Positions 1 to 13,400 of a DNA stretch of 64,000 nt are shown here, piece by piece. Below the pieces are notes generated by a model, which had not been told where the DNA came from, ran no database searches, and worked only from the letters and a program-made list of their open reading frames with translations. The DNA is from Sthenelais limicola. Lineage: Eukaryota; Annelida; Polychaeta; Phyllodocida; Sigalionidae. The position numbers were made by a program, and so were the translations under genes. Location of the stretch: positions 101,282,194-101,346,193 of the forward strand of contig OW804096.1 in assembly GCA_942159475.1 (NCBI GenBank), given 5' to 3'. Each line of letters begins with the position of its first letter. Positions within the stretch are counted from its first letter, which is position 1.

Positions 1-183
1 TTTGTATCTCAAAAGTGAGATGATTCGAAGCATATCCTTGTTATTATGAGGGACAGATCAGCTAAACTGCTAAACTAAATGTAACATTTGACATCTCTTC
101 AGTAGAGGCCTGGACTGGTAAGTCACACTTGGGGTTTGTTTACTTTTCGGTGCTGTACTGAATGACTCACCAGTCTGACCCGA

Positions 184-282
184 GCCTACCCACTGCCCCC
201 CACTGTGCCACTGCACTGTACAGTCTCACCAGCCACAGTGGAGGTCCCAGAGCCCACCCACTGCCCCCCACTGTGCCACTGC
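184..282 (+). repeat. Direct duplication of a C-rich ~30-nt unit
   Basis: Two nearly identical copies (184-214 and 252-282) share the core actgccccccactgtgccac, separated by about 37 nt. The open frames across this stretch look like by-products of the repeat rather than genes. Confidence 0.6.
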
Positions 283-499
283 CAAGCATGTGGCCTACTT
301 CACTTTTAAATATTTTTTTGTTTGCGAAATATACATTCGGAATCATGTTAAGGCATATTCTCATAATCTTAAGGACCATTTTGGTCTTTCTTGCTTAAAC
401 GTGGGACATTTAGAAAAGAAAATATTAGTTTGTAAATAGATTTGCAGTAGAATAAGTCTAATGAAGCCCCAGATGTCAGACTTTGCAACTGACTTTTTC

Positions 500-830
500 T
501 ACTTTATGACTGACGCAGGTGTAAATTGTTCATGTTTGAATAAATGCAATGAATCATAATATACTTTATGACTGACTTTTTTCCAGCCGATTTTTTTTTC
601 TCGTCCAACTTTTATTAACGGCTGACTTCTTTTTTTGATAAACTTTTTTTTTCAACAAACTTTTCCTACTTACAACAGACTTGGCTGACTTTACAAACAA
701 CTTACACTTACTTCACAACTGGCTTTTTTTCCCGAGACTTTTTCAACAATCTTTTTTTCCGATTTTTTTCTGACTTTTTCTACTGACTTTACAACTGTAC
801 AACTACTTGACCATATCATCAGCTGCTATT
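500..830 (+). repeat. T-rich degenerate tract (gactttttt-like units)
   Basis: The stretch is made of irregular repeats of short units such as ctgacttttt and caacttttt. There is no coding potential and no fixed period, so this is low-complexity sequence. Confidence 0.5.
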
Positions 831-1059
831 AGTATCCCATCCCAGGAAGGGGCAATAGGTGGGACAGTCCATGCAAAATATGAGCAGCTACCTACATGCA
901 TATGATAACTTATATATGTGATTCCTATGTATTTTAAACATTCGATTTAATGTCTTAAAGGGACATTTAGAGTAATATTTATTGGGCTAAGGTTCACAGT
1001 TCATGTTCATAATTATATAAAATGCCTTCTGTGGATTAACTTGTTTACCGATTTTGGGG

Positions 1060-1435
1060 CTATGCTAAGGGGAATTAGGATTAACTTCTAGGCTACCTGT
1101 ACTAGGAAGGACGGGATTAGCATAACCCAGGAAAGCTATTGACAGGCATGTTTCAGGGTTTTGAAACATGTCTGGTTGCTGCCTTTATGTTTGTTTAATG
1201 TTCTGTTCCTATATTGAATTGTACATGTAACCATGTTTCCATGTATCACCATGTTACCAGAGGGTAGAGGGGTATATAAGGTTGTGTGGTTGGCATATTG
1301 AATTACTTCTGCTTTAACTTAGAGACTGCCACCACCAACTTGCTCTACACCTCTGGGTTGTGTATTTCATTACCTGTTCATTCGGCCATTGTGAACTCAA
1401 TAAATACAAGATCCCAGCAAGGTATAACAGCAGTT
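1060..1435 (+). mobile_element. Possible solo LTR
   Basis: A TATA-like box (tatataag, 1273-1280) is followed about 120 nt later by a polyadenylation signal (aataaa, 1399-1404). The intervening sequence is non-coding. This spacing resembles the promoter-R-polyA arrangement of an LTR. No element body, tRNA primer site or second LTR is seen and the ends are guessed, so it could equally be chance or a non-LTR promoter. Confidence 0.25.
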
Positions 1436-1559
1436 ATCCCACTCTAAGGGCTTTTGAGTTGAAAGTTTGGATGGATTATTCGGGATGAATTTACTGGTCA
1501 GACAGTACAAATGGATTATTGTACTGAAATGATGGTGAAGCTTGGGTTGATTGTTGAGT

Positions 1560-1590
1560 AGAGTTGATTATTGAATGAATAATCAACTCT
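1560..1590. repeat. 13-bp perfect hairpin, arm repeated downstream
   Basis: The arms agagttgattatt (1560-1572) and aataatcaactct (1578-1590) pair perfectly around a 5-nt loop. The second arm recurs once more at about 1598-1610. Confidence 0.6.
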
Positions 1591-2002
1591 GAGCTCCAAT
1601 AATCAACTCTAAGCCCTTTGCTGGAGAAACTTGAGTTGACTATTGAGTTGGGTAGATGTCCACTGTCATTGGTATCTTGGAGAAAGCTAACCTTTATTAC
1701 TAGGAGCGCCTAATTGGGGAGGTGCAATCTGATGAGGGTGCAATAAAATGAGTACCGCAGGAGGCAAGCAGGGGATGGACAGAGGATTGTGTGTGGTGGG
1801 GTGGAGGGAGGGGGTAGGAACCACATGACACAAAGGAAATGGGTTCCCGAAATATGTTCTCTCAAAGTACACAAACGTCACTAAGACCTTGGAGCTAAAA
1901 CATGCAAAGGCATTTGATATTATCAGATCAGTAAAATGTCCACAGTACTTTAGATTTTAACAGGATTGTTACAGTCTAGGTTCAAAGCCTCTAGATCGAA
2001 TA

Positions 2003-3250
2003 AGAAGTGTATGTCATTGATTGGACGCCTACTGCGCTAATGGCCCAGGACTATGGAATACAAGTCACAAAATTGATATTTTAAAAAGTATTTTGATGAA
2101 ATACTTTATAAATTAAAATTTTCGATCGATTGGGAAATCATTTAGTCAGGAACTTCTGAATTAAATTAGTCAGTAACTTCTGAACCAGTCAGGACTGAAC
2201 TACTTGAAATACATATCTGATCTGTATATGGTCGATTCTCATGAAATGGTTCCTAATGGGAAAATGTCATTTTTTACTAGTTTTCTTCAAATAGATCTTT
2301 CCTATGCGCTCATGCCTCAAAATTATATTCTGAACAAATGCGTACCTACTTTTATCTACCTACGATGAATATATATATAGGAAATTAGAGCCATTAATAT
2401 GCTGAAAATATACCTTCCTACCCAAATATTAAATACTGTGGGGTGGTGTTTGGTATCAAAGGGTGGGTCGGGGTAGTTGTGGTTTTGTGTTATTGGTGAC
2501 AAACCCACCTTGAGGGAGGGCGGAGAGGGATTTTTTTTAAAACATATCTTTATTCAGGGAATATAATGATGAATGAGGAGACAAAGTTGTTTGGTTCTAT
2601 CAACGAGGGTACATTTAAGCATGTACCCTTGTTGGTTCTATAAACAAAAGTATTCTCATTGGTTTTATTAGATACCCCTTAAATGAGAATGTTCCTACAA
2701 ATAGATCTTTTGGGTGAAATACATTGTTAGTAAACAATTTTGCAACTTGTTTTGCATAGTCCTGGGCCAGAAAAGCCATTAAGGCAGTAGGCGTCCAATC
2801 ACAGACATGCCACTCTTATCTGATCTGATATCTGATAGACTGCATTTTGTTAGAATAGCATTCAGAAATAAAGTATTATTCTCAGGTACATATGGTCGAT
2901 TCTCATGAAACGGTTTCAAATAGGTATTTTAGGAAAGGGATATTGCTAGTATAAGATAAGATAAGATGTTTTTTATTTGTCTTTTCGGTGAGTACAAACG
3001 AGTACTATAAAAACAGACAAAAGGGTTGACATGCCTTTATGAACTACCTAGAGTACATTTCTTCCATAATTTAGAATATATAAGGGTAAGAAATATATAA
3101 GAGTAAAAATAAGACTAGACAGACAAACAATTTTGACTCCTCGCCATCCATCCCTCTTATCTCTGCCCTCCTCTCAAGAGGTGGGTTTGTCACCAATAAC
3201 ACAAAACCGCAACTACCCCACCCACCCCTTGATACCCAACACCACCCCCA
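2003..3250. repeat. Cluster of inverted and direct repeats
   Basis: Three repeat families interleave. Arm A (about 2003-2055) is inverted at 2755-2818. A short element containing tatggtcgattctcatgaaa (about 2228-2250) recurs in the same direction at about 2889-2915. Arm C (2437-2530) is inverted at 3151-3250. An (ataag)n-like run lies near 2955-2970. This looks like the remains of nested non-autonomous elements. No reading frame here resembles a protein. Confidence 0.5.
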
Positions 3251-3967
3251 GATAAGGAGCCACATAACCGGGTACTGATACTTTTACGATTGGGAGCATG
3301 CTGTGATACAGTTGTGGGATAAATTAATTAATTCATGATAAGGGCTCATAAATCGAGGGTGCATCGCTGCACTCCTATCGTCGTGCGTATATATGCGATC
3401 ACCCACGATTATTCACCCTTCTCATACATTAATCAATACTTGTGTGCATTATTAATAGGTAATTATAGTTCGAATTTATAGTGATATTTCCTTGAGTAAT
3501 CCTACAGGTGGTACTACCTTACACATATTGCCAAGCTGAACGACTAAAGACTACCATATTCTCCAAGTATATCCTAGTGATATCTACACCCCACCGATAT
3601 AGTTAATTTAAAACATACCTCAAACAACAAGAGTTATATAGTTTAGCGCCCTATTCCTTGAGAGTAAAGGGGGTAGGTCGAAGAGGACAGACCACATGTA
3701 TTGACCATTAAATGTCACCGTCCACCGCCTCTGCCGATAGACCAGAACGGGATTAGAGATCTGATATCCTATTACTGCTAGGACAGGAGGAACTATCATA
3801 AAAATTTGGTCAAGGGGGCAGAGCCATGCCATGGCCCAGCTGTTCTTTTATGAGGGTTTTAACAGATTAACAAGAACTAATGGTCATTCCCTCTTCCACT
3901 CCTCGAGATCAGAGAGAAAACACCGGTGTCTAATTAACCTGTCATAAACTATAGATGTTGAGATTTT

Positions 3968-4035
3968 CAGTCCATGAACTCATGGCATCCTCTGTTTACC
4001 AATTTTGGTAGAGGATGCCATGAGTTCATGGACTG
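3968..4035. repeat. 26-bp perfect-stem hairpin
   Basis: Arm 3968-3993 is an exact reverse complement of 4010-4035. The 16-nt loop (3994-4009) can add five more pairs (accaa with ttggt). It lies about 330 nt upstream of a laminin exon. It could be a tiny palindromic transposon end or a small-RNA hairpin precursor; the sequence alone cannot separate these. Confidence 0.75.
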
Positions 4036-4369
4036 GTAAACTGTTCACACAGTGCTGAGGGGATTGGATGTGGGGGTGATTTCTGTCTGCTTATTCCCTC
4101 TAAGCTAAAATGATACTAGTTGCTCCGACAACTGCCCTCCTGGTGAAGTAGCTAAAGTGATAGACCATAGCTGATGGAGTAGAACTGTCCCGATAGGATC
4201 AAGAGATCCTGGTAAAACTGTTAAAGAGATGGCTGCGAACTTGTTATAATTTATCTTTTAACCTTAAAGAGGGAAGTAAATTATGGGCGCAGTCACGAAC
4301 CCCAAAAAGGGAAATTAAGAATTGTTGGGCTGCCACTAATTAGTTGTATCATACATTGTCTCTGTACAG

Positions 4370-4499
4370 GTAATCGTTGTGATGTGTGCTCTGATGGTTA
4401 TGCTGGAGATCCCGAGGGGCGGTACGGACCTCGTCGCCCGTGTGAGCGCTGTACCTGTAATGACAACATAGATCCAAATGCTGTTGGGAACTGCAACTC
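4370..4499 (+). CDS. LAMC1: Laminin gamma exon a: LE module with nidogen-binding loop
   Basis: Acceptor tctgtacag and donor gtaagt. The exon opens on the second base of a codon. It encodes the end of one LE module ([10 protein letters not shown]) and the start of the next, containing NIDPNAV (4465-4485), the exact motif by which the laminin gamma-1 chain binds nidogen. Confidence 0.92.
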
Positions 4500-7400
4500 G
4501 TAAGTAAAAATACAAATTTTAAATATTAGTCAAGTATGTTAAAATGATATAGCATTTCCTGCCTTATAGGGCTGTCACCATGTGCAACCTCAGATGCTAC
4601 CCGGAGAAGTGTACCTAATGTCAATTCTGTAACATTTAAAACACTAATTAATATAATGTGGATGGATTTTCTTTACCAGGACGACGGGAGAATGTCTTAA
4701 ATGTGTCCACAGTACCGGTGGGCGTTTCTGTGAGACCTGTTTACCAGGATACTACGGAGATGCCCTAGAACTCCCCAAAGGTCAATGTAAAGGTAAGCAT
4801 TAGATTCTAAATTTTGATCGATTCTAAACATGAAGAGGGAAACTCAATTTACCTATATGTTACCCAGTCATATTGACTCATGGGGTCTTTTTGGAGTTGT
4901 CTCTTGCTTAATATTGACTGCCAAATTTATTTATTTTTCACAAGTTTATTTATTCAGGAATTTTTTTTACATAAATTTAAGCACGCTCATCCGTGGATGA
5001 ATTTTCGTTGTGCCCTGATAGAACAAAATATATTTAAACATATAGAGAGAGGGCATGAGTCGATACAACCATACTCGGTAATCATATGTACATTTCATAT
5101 TACATTTCAAAACGGTGAAGCATAATGGAATGAATGAAGGTGATTGGTTTCCAGTCTATTATATAATCTTTCAGTTTAATAAGAGGTGTGAGAGGGACTT
5201 GGTGATTTTTGAACCAAAATTCACAACTTTGTATACTTGGTAGTTTACACAGTATAATAGGATGACATTTAAGTGTAGTTCACATGGACATAGGATACTG
5301 ACCAACGGGTAGACAAGGTATATGTATGTATGTATTTATGTTTAAATTACAGAGTAAAACAAGATACTCAGGCTTCATCATGCCAGGTATATTTTGATTG
5401 ATTGATTTTAAATTTATTGATGATACCCTTTTACCTCCTAGCCTGTGACTGTTACCCAGCTGGAACTATGCACCGCCCTGATGAGGCTATCATCACCTGT
5501 CGCTCTGACTCTGGGCAGTGTGCCTGCCATCCAAATGTTGAAGGACGCAAATGTGACACTTGTCTCAACGGCTACTGGCACATTGACAGCAACAATGGTA
5601 AGTTACCTATGTCATGGTGTGATATCAATCACAGAGAATTTGTTAAACTCGTCTGACAAACTTAATAGAACCACTTTGGATTTATTGTGTGTACTTTTAA
5701 TACCTCTCGTATGTAATATTGATAATTTATGGTGAATTTCCCTTAAGTACTCTCTTTTGTTCCTGTGTGGTGGAAATAAATAACCTTCCGTCTGATTAAT
5801 TAATTGATTTGAAATGAAATAGGGTAGTTAAACTAAGCGTTTGTGGTTCCATCCTAATATCCTATATTCTGCTGTTTGATTGAGTTTTGATTCACCTCTT
5901 GTTAATTAACATGTACATAGTTTATTTACCACAGATTTCTGATATCAATGATTCAGTTCGAACACTTTTTCCGTACTTTTTACTTTTTTCTCTCACTTCA
6001 CAACTGTGATCCCTTTCAATCAGTCCTCACCCTAATAATCAACTTGATTTTATATCGATGTTTGCAGTCCTGAGTAAGTATGATCGTAAAGTAGCATGCT
6101 GACACGCAACAATATGTTTACCACACATAAATATATTTATACATGCCCAACTGAAGGAACAGATGATAACAATACACAATTCACTGGTACTCATTCCTAT
6201 CACCACTGTTTGTGAAAATACTTAATAGAGTTGATCCCCATTATGAAGCCTCCACTTCCTGCACCAAAATATTGCACCTATTCCCCCGACCGAGCGAAAT
6301 ATACGCCTCCTCCGTGTATGACTTGTGTACGGTGTGTATTATTTATGTCTGTCGGGGTCTCCCAGCTCCCAAATAATCAACTCTCGATGTCGGTTTCCTT
6401 GTAAAAAATATCCATGTTCGAATCTCATTGTAATGTTCCCCCGCTTTATGGCAAATTTCAAAAGAAAATATGTCTTAGTAATATTAACTTCCCCCTGGCC
6501 ATGGGTTGAATTTGAAAGCGCATGTCAATCCTTGTCCCAACAAAGTGTGTATCAAGGCACATTGTTCTGTAAAATGTTTTTGTGTGTCCCGCGCCTTTCA
6601 AATCAAATCCATGGGTCTGATATCGGTTAGCATACACTGCGCTAGATGCCTAATATCTTTGTTCTAAATGCTGCCCCGCTACCTATTATTTGTATTTATG
6701 CAGTTCTTCATTGAATAGATTTAATCCTTCTTAATATGTCGTCGCAGATGCTAGTCTTAATTAATTCTGTAAATAAATACGTTATAGTCCGCGCCTTAGA
6801 TTGTCTTTCAGTTATACAGAAATAGTGTATTGTAAAGTTACGAAGGGATAGAGGTGACACGTCGCTGCTTCCATTTAATTTTATTTGTTATTCTAGTTAA
6901 TTACCTTTTTTCTCTCATAGAACTTAAAGAGATCAAAATATTCCATTTTGAAAGATACAACGTTGCTGCCTTTGCTCTGCCACTAATGCCGTTTTCATCC
7001 ACTGCTTTCCAAAGAAAATTGAATCTATCTAATATATATTTTGTGCCTACTCTTTAAAGTGGATTCGGAAATAATATCTAATAGATTTCATCAAACCTAC
7101 TTTAAGTGTACCTGTTACATTCATATTGTAAGATTGTTCCCTTTTTAGCCACTATTAATTGCCCTTTTCCTCGTTCTTAAGTTTCTTCTTTTTTTCTTTT
7201 TTCTTTTTACTTTTTCTTTTTTTATTTTGTTCTCAGCTGTTCATTCGAGGAGTTTATTTTGTTTTTTATTTTACCTTTTTACTTTTAAGGCTTGTTGAAT
7301 AATTCAATGGAATTGTATATTTGTATACTTTGCCTTTGTTCAGGATGTGAACCCTGTTTCTGTGACCTTACTGGATCTTACAACATTACCTGTGACATTA

Positions 7401-10400
7401 CCAACGGCCAGTGTCACTGCAGACCCGGTGTGACCACCAAGAAATGCGGTGAATGCCTTCCATACCACTTTGGATTCTCTGAGACCGGATGCCAAGGTAA
7501 TCTATTCGATAAATTCGGATGGGCCTTAAATAATATTATAAGTCATTATTAGTCAAAGACTTCTAGGTCAACACTTCTTTGTCAACATTACATTGCGAAC
7601 AAAAATTACCCCATTGTCATCTGCATTTGGATCTCACCTGCATTTCAGGGATATTCCTGAAATTTGGTTATGCTGTTAAAAAAAACTCCTTGAATTGACT
7701 TTTAAACTTATCCATCTTTCAGGATTTTGTCTTTTGAAACTGTGGAATGGGAAGAATGGGAGGAATTTAGTCCTCAATTCTATAGTGGCCCCTTCCGTGT
7801 GTGGTTTTGCTGGCGTTGACCCATGGTTGGGTTGTAATTGCAGTAGTGTTAGAAGTTATACAGCAGCAGTTTATGTCAGAGTCTGCAATAGAGGGTTAGA
7901 CTTAAAGTTAAAACAGCTGGCTTGTAATATCAAATGTTAATGTTAGAAATTACAATAGCGGTTTTGTTATAGTAGCTGTTAATGTTAGAAGTTATATTTA
8001 GGGGTTCGTATTGGCAACTTTTTTATATTTGAAGTTAAAATAGTAGGTATGTAATAATATTGTTGTTAGAAGTTACAATAGCAGGTATGTATATATATAT
8101 GTGTTGGAAGTTACAATGGTCTTACATGGTTATGAATTATATACATCAATAAATGCATGCCTATGTATATACATGTACATGTATTAGGCAATGCCAAGTT
8201 TATATGACGTTAGTCAAATTTGTGCATCTTGTTTTCTGTTGCAGCTTGTGAGTGTAATGCTGAAGGGTCATTAGACCTGCAATGTGATGGCATCAATGGA
8301 AACTGTAAATGTAAACCCAATGTTGAGGGCCGACAGTGCGACCGCTGCATGGAGAACAAGTTTAACATTACACTTGGGTGCATTGGTAAGTCCAGTAGTT
8401 TCGTTATTTTTTATAAGTTGAAGATTGTTAATCGATAACGGGATTATCTGAAAATATGTATTGTCTTCCTTGTTGTTTCACTGATTTCTTTCCTCTATTT
8501 TTAATTAGTTACTTTGGAATCTCCCCTCGTTTATTTAGTCCATTGTAATTTAGTCCATGAATACGTAATAATACGTATACATATGCGTTACAATACTTTG
8601 GCTTGCTTATGATGAAACGCCTTCTCGTAATCTCATAATGAATACTACTGTGCTGTTACAACTAGTGTAATACAAAAGGCATATGACTATTAATAATTAA
8701 AATTTTAGGTACATTAAATATATTATGACACAGTGAGTTTATAACAGTGCTTTCCCTATTAATTTTGTCCAGACTGTCCCGCCTGCTATAGCCTTGTCCA
8801 AGACAGAGTGAACATCCATCGTGAAAAGATCAACTCGCTCCGTGAGCTCATTGAGAATATCGGGCTGAACCCTGGAAAGATCAATGATACTGACTTCAGA
8901 CTGCGTATGTCTGAAGTTAATGACACTGTCAATGCCCTCATACAGGACGCAAGGAAAGCTGTGGGTTAGTAGAACATTAGAATATTTTCTTTATGGACAT
9001 CTGCCTCCTCATGACATTACTGAGTGAGTGAGCCTACAGAACAATAATCATTTATCGTTAGGAAATCTTGATTGCATATCCATGGTGGGAATGCTGAGAC
9101 CTTGTTACCCAACTGATACTATATATTAACAATGGTATTTTGTGATTCAGGTGTAGATGGACCTATTGGCGATCAGTTACAACAGCTTCGTGATGCCATC
9201 ATGAAACTGATTAAAGAAGCTGGAGAGATTCACTCCCATCTTGCTGACGCCCACCAGTCCTCAAAGAACTCAATGACAGATATCAGTGCTGCTGGTACGG
9301 AAATCAAACATCTTTTTCTTCTTATATTGATAGTCTTTCTGGTGGTAGGAGCCATATTCCTATTGCTTTTTCCTAAGTTTTTTCTGCTTAACCTGGTAAT
9401 GATGCATCTTTCCCTAGTGCAATATAGGTTAATGTATTTTCTTAGATAAATGAGGTTTGATACCATTCATATTTTATAATTATCTTGCACATCACCTTTA
9501 CATCCTGATATTACCGCGTTTAGCCTGTTATGTGCTATTCTATTACCAATGATAAGTGCATTGAGGTAGGTAGATTGGAAGGAATGGCAAACCAGTGAAT
9601 TGCACAATTGACCTTTAAATTGATAGTAATTAGTTGCTTTCTTGGGCAAGGTTTGTTAATACAATAATAATGATAGTTCTTGTTCTTATCAGGTGCATAC
9701 CCAACTTATAGTGCCTATAATATTCTATTATATGCCTCCTCTTTAAAATTTCCTGTATACAGAGAGTGCTATTGCCGAGGCAGAGACTGCTCTTAGGGAA
9801 GCAGAGAAATACATTGAAATGGAAGGACAGGATGCCCTCCGTAAAGCCAAGGAAGCACAGGAGCGCTTTGGCCAACAATCACAACGTATGACTGATATCG
9901 CAAAGGAAGCCAGAGAGGAAGCAGAAAGGTGAAGTTAAAAAGGATATAACAGCTTGTTATTCTAGTGTAGATTCTTGTGTAGGCTCCTTCTATGGCTGCT
10001 CTGTCATCAAGTTTTGATTAATTAACCTCTATAGAAGAGGTACAATAAACTCATCGTGGATTTTCATTTCATTCCCCATTTTGATTTATAGTGTATTTCT
10101 TTTCAAACAGACAAGAAGAAGAGGCTACACGAATTGACGATACTGCTAAGAAAGCTCTCAATACTTCACGTGAGGCTCTGAGAATAGCACAAGAAACACT
10201 TCGCAAACCTGAAGACACCATGCTTGAGATCGATGAACTCAAACGAGAGTAAGTGTTGAAAGTTGCTATAGGATATAAAATGGTTTAAATCGTTCAGATA
10301 TTTAAAGTGAACCTTAGGATTGAGGAGTGCCTTTGAGATCGTAATAAAGTACATACCATAACATAAACCTTACATAAAATGGAATAGAGGAATTAAGATT

Positions 10401-13400
10401 TGTATCTGCAGCCACCTGACGTTCATTGCTCCAACATAGTATTACGGTCTTTGTGACCAAGTTCAAGAACTGACTTCATGTGTCATTTGACACAAACACA
10501 TTACCGATATCAACGGATACTTGTAGATTCTTGGAAATCAAATTAGTAAAAGACGTGAGTAGTCAATGCAAGTCAATGTGAGTCATAAAGACGTTTTCAT
10601 TTTCCAGTGTAAAGGATGCTGAAGCCCTCTTCAACCAAACTCATTCCCTATCTGAACGCGCTCTTGACCAGGCAACAAAAGCCTACAAGGACGCACTTGA
10701 GATTTACAGTGAGGCAAAGGAGCTCACTAAACCTGTAGTAGACGTGGACCAACTGCGTCAAGAGGCCAGCAGTATTAAGGAGGAGGTAGGACTTTATGGA
10801 ACATTAATCTTTGATCGTACTCAATTTTTCATATTGTAATCTTCAATGACTAAGCGTCTGTATAAGTTATCCTTAAATTTGACGAAATCAATTTGTCAAA
10901 ATCAACATGACCCTCATACTTAATCATCATAATGAATCTAAACCTCTTCTTCCCCGCCAACCCTATACTGTTACGATGGTAATATCAAGAGGTGCAATGG
11001 TAACGTTAAGATGCTCAGATCTTGTTCTCATCGTCAAACTGTCCTTGGCTAACCTTTTACTTGTCTCTTCTTTCCAATCGCCCCGCTACACTAGTCTAAA
11101 CAAATCCGGGAGGATGCTGACCGCCTGATCGAGCAGCACCAGAACCTAATGCATGATGTAGAGAACCAGCGCCAGGAGGCGGAGACAATGCTGGAGAACG
11201 GCGTCCGCCAGCAGCAGATTGCTGACGAGCTGCTCGCAGACGCCGATGTGGCCAAGAGCATCGCTCTGGATGCCGTCAACAAGGCCGAGACGACCCTCCG
11301 CGACGCCAACAACACGCTCAAGACCCTCAAGGAGTTCGATCAGAAGGTGCAGGAGAGCAAGGCTGAAGCGGCCAAGGCCATGGAGAAGATTCCAGTCATC
11401 GAGGCTGAGATCAAGGACGCCGAGGCCAAAACTAGAGACGCTGATTTGAATCTTGCTGGAGCTGATACAGACGCTAGCATGGCTCGTGATGTGGCTCAAG
11501 ATGCCAAAGAAACTGCGACTCGTGCTTCTGAAGTATGTTTCATTTACACTCCAGTGATGTTGGTACTGGCTATAATCGTTTTAGTGTCAATGATGTTAAT
11601 ATAATAGTACAATTTTCTCTAGTGACCTTTAAGATGCTTTGTTGTATTGATCTTTAAGTATCGGTTGCAACAATTGAAAGTTTAAACAAGTTGTTCTGCA
11701 AGTGCATTAATATTTTAATGTTACCATTATGCTTTTGGCACCGGAACGTTTATGGTTATGCCCATACTAGTGCCGTGTGGAATCAGAATTTTATGCAATA
11801 ACCGAGAAAGAACTATAGGTATTGCACAGTATTCCGCTGTACCATTTAATACCCTTCCTATCAAACTTTAATTGTTGATCTGATTCACTTGTAGGAAGCA
11901 GGAGATATCCGTGCCAAGGCTGATACCACCAAGGTTGAAGCTAATGAGTTGAGGACAACAGCTGAAGATGTTGCTACCGATGTCGGTGATGCTGAGCAGC
12001 GGCTGACAACATATGAAACCCAGGCTAATGATGATAAGATGAAGGCTAAAGATGTAAGGCTGAATTAATATCCCTCCATAAAAATACACTTTACACCCTT
12101 GTTTCAAAATAAGAATTGATACAATTGAAAGTATATAATATGATTATACGAATTATTAGGAAGTGAATCCTTCCTTATAGAAAAATTCTGCCAATATTCC
12201 CAAATAAAAGTGCTTTAACATTCAATGAGGAGAGGATAGCCTTTTAGCGACGCTTATCCTCTATTAAGATATTCAGCAATTGCTTGTTTATCTAGAGCTA
12301 AACCTATTTTATTATGACCCGTGTTCTGCCGGTAATAACCCAAAGGTAAAGATGTCTGTAAGCCATACCTGAGTCTGATGTCTCATATTTTAGGCTCTCT
12401 CCAATGCTGATCAAGCCAAGACAAAGGCTGATTCCTCTTCCAAGATGGTCACAGAAGCTCTTGACACCGTTGACTCAATCCTCATACAATTAGGTGAGCA
12501 AAAACTCTTGCCTACATTATTTATCTATTAGTGAAGTAATAATATAAGTTGCTTCTCGTTCCTATTTCTATCGCAGACTTGATGCAGTAGTATAAATTTT
12601 ATATTAGGTTGAACCCATTGAATTGGCAAACCAATAACCTTCGTGGTTGTAATATGGGCCCTGAATGAATAGCAGATTGAGATTTATAATAGCAGCCTCA
12701 GTAAAGTTCATCGATTTGATTGACGCTATTCACGAATGGTGTATTACTTTCAGACAATCTGCAAGCTATCGATATGGCCGAACTTGAAAAGTTGGAGAAG
12801 AGCATGATGGAAGCAGAACGTGAAATCAATGCTACCCAATTAGATGAGCGATACGACAGGTTAATCAAGGTAATACCATTATTTCCTTTTTAAAACCAAT
12901 TATGATATAAACAAATATCAATTTTGGACCATTTAAATTTTAATTTTAATTCACCTTACTGCTTATCAGGTAAGCCTCTCAAATTCCAAGATAATCACTG
13001 ATTAATTAATGACCTCTGAATCCCATGTGTCCCTCGTTGGCTGAGTGGCAAATTACAGACCCTGTGTTGTTTCAATGCGTAGAGCATATCAGGGACCTGT
13101 ACCAAACATTTCTACTTCTCAACAAGTTGCACAGTCTAGTCCTATTGTATATTCAATATGTGTCCAATAACACATTTCACACACCCCTCCCTAATGTAAT
13201 GTCCATTACCTCGATTAGCAGTTAAAGATCGACTCCCAACCCCCACTCCGTTCCACTCAATAAAATGGCATTGATTACACCCTTGAAAACCCCGTCAGCT
13301 TAATGTCTTGTATTGATATTCTTATTGTTTTTTTTTGTTTTTGCGACATCGTTTTATTCAATATTTAGACTGCCATCTGGGCTCCTACAATGCTAAACAT

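Larger units (their letters stand above)
1..4369. other. Non-coding stretch upstream of first visible laminin exon
   Basis: No exon with laminin LE spacing or any other recognisable coding exon is visible here. Because the first laminin exon opens in the middle of an LE module, at least the 3' part of this stretch should be intron of the same gene. It holds repeats annotated separately: a duplicated C-rich 30-mer, a T-rich tract, a possible solo LTR, small hairpins and a patchwork of inverted repeats. Confidence 0.6.

Noticed and set aside
5402..5735. Two overlapping frames around 5.4-5.7 kb as separate genes
   Set aside because: One is a laminin LE exon read through into its introns, the other its frame shadow; splice sites at 5442 and 5597 explain them.
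9132..9449. A small membrane protein (hydrophobic C-terminal half)
   Set aside because: The hydrophobic part is intron read-through after the laminin exon ending at 9294; the first half is laminin coiled coil.
11091..11499. Antisense frames opposite the large laminin exon
   Set aside because: Shadows of a GC-rich coiled-coil exon; no domain, and the sense frame is certain.
12870..13326. A further laminin exon between the last two
   Set aside because: Comparison with gamma-1 shows the exons ending at 12869 and starting at 19952 are adjacent in the protein; nothing is missing.
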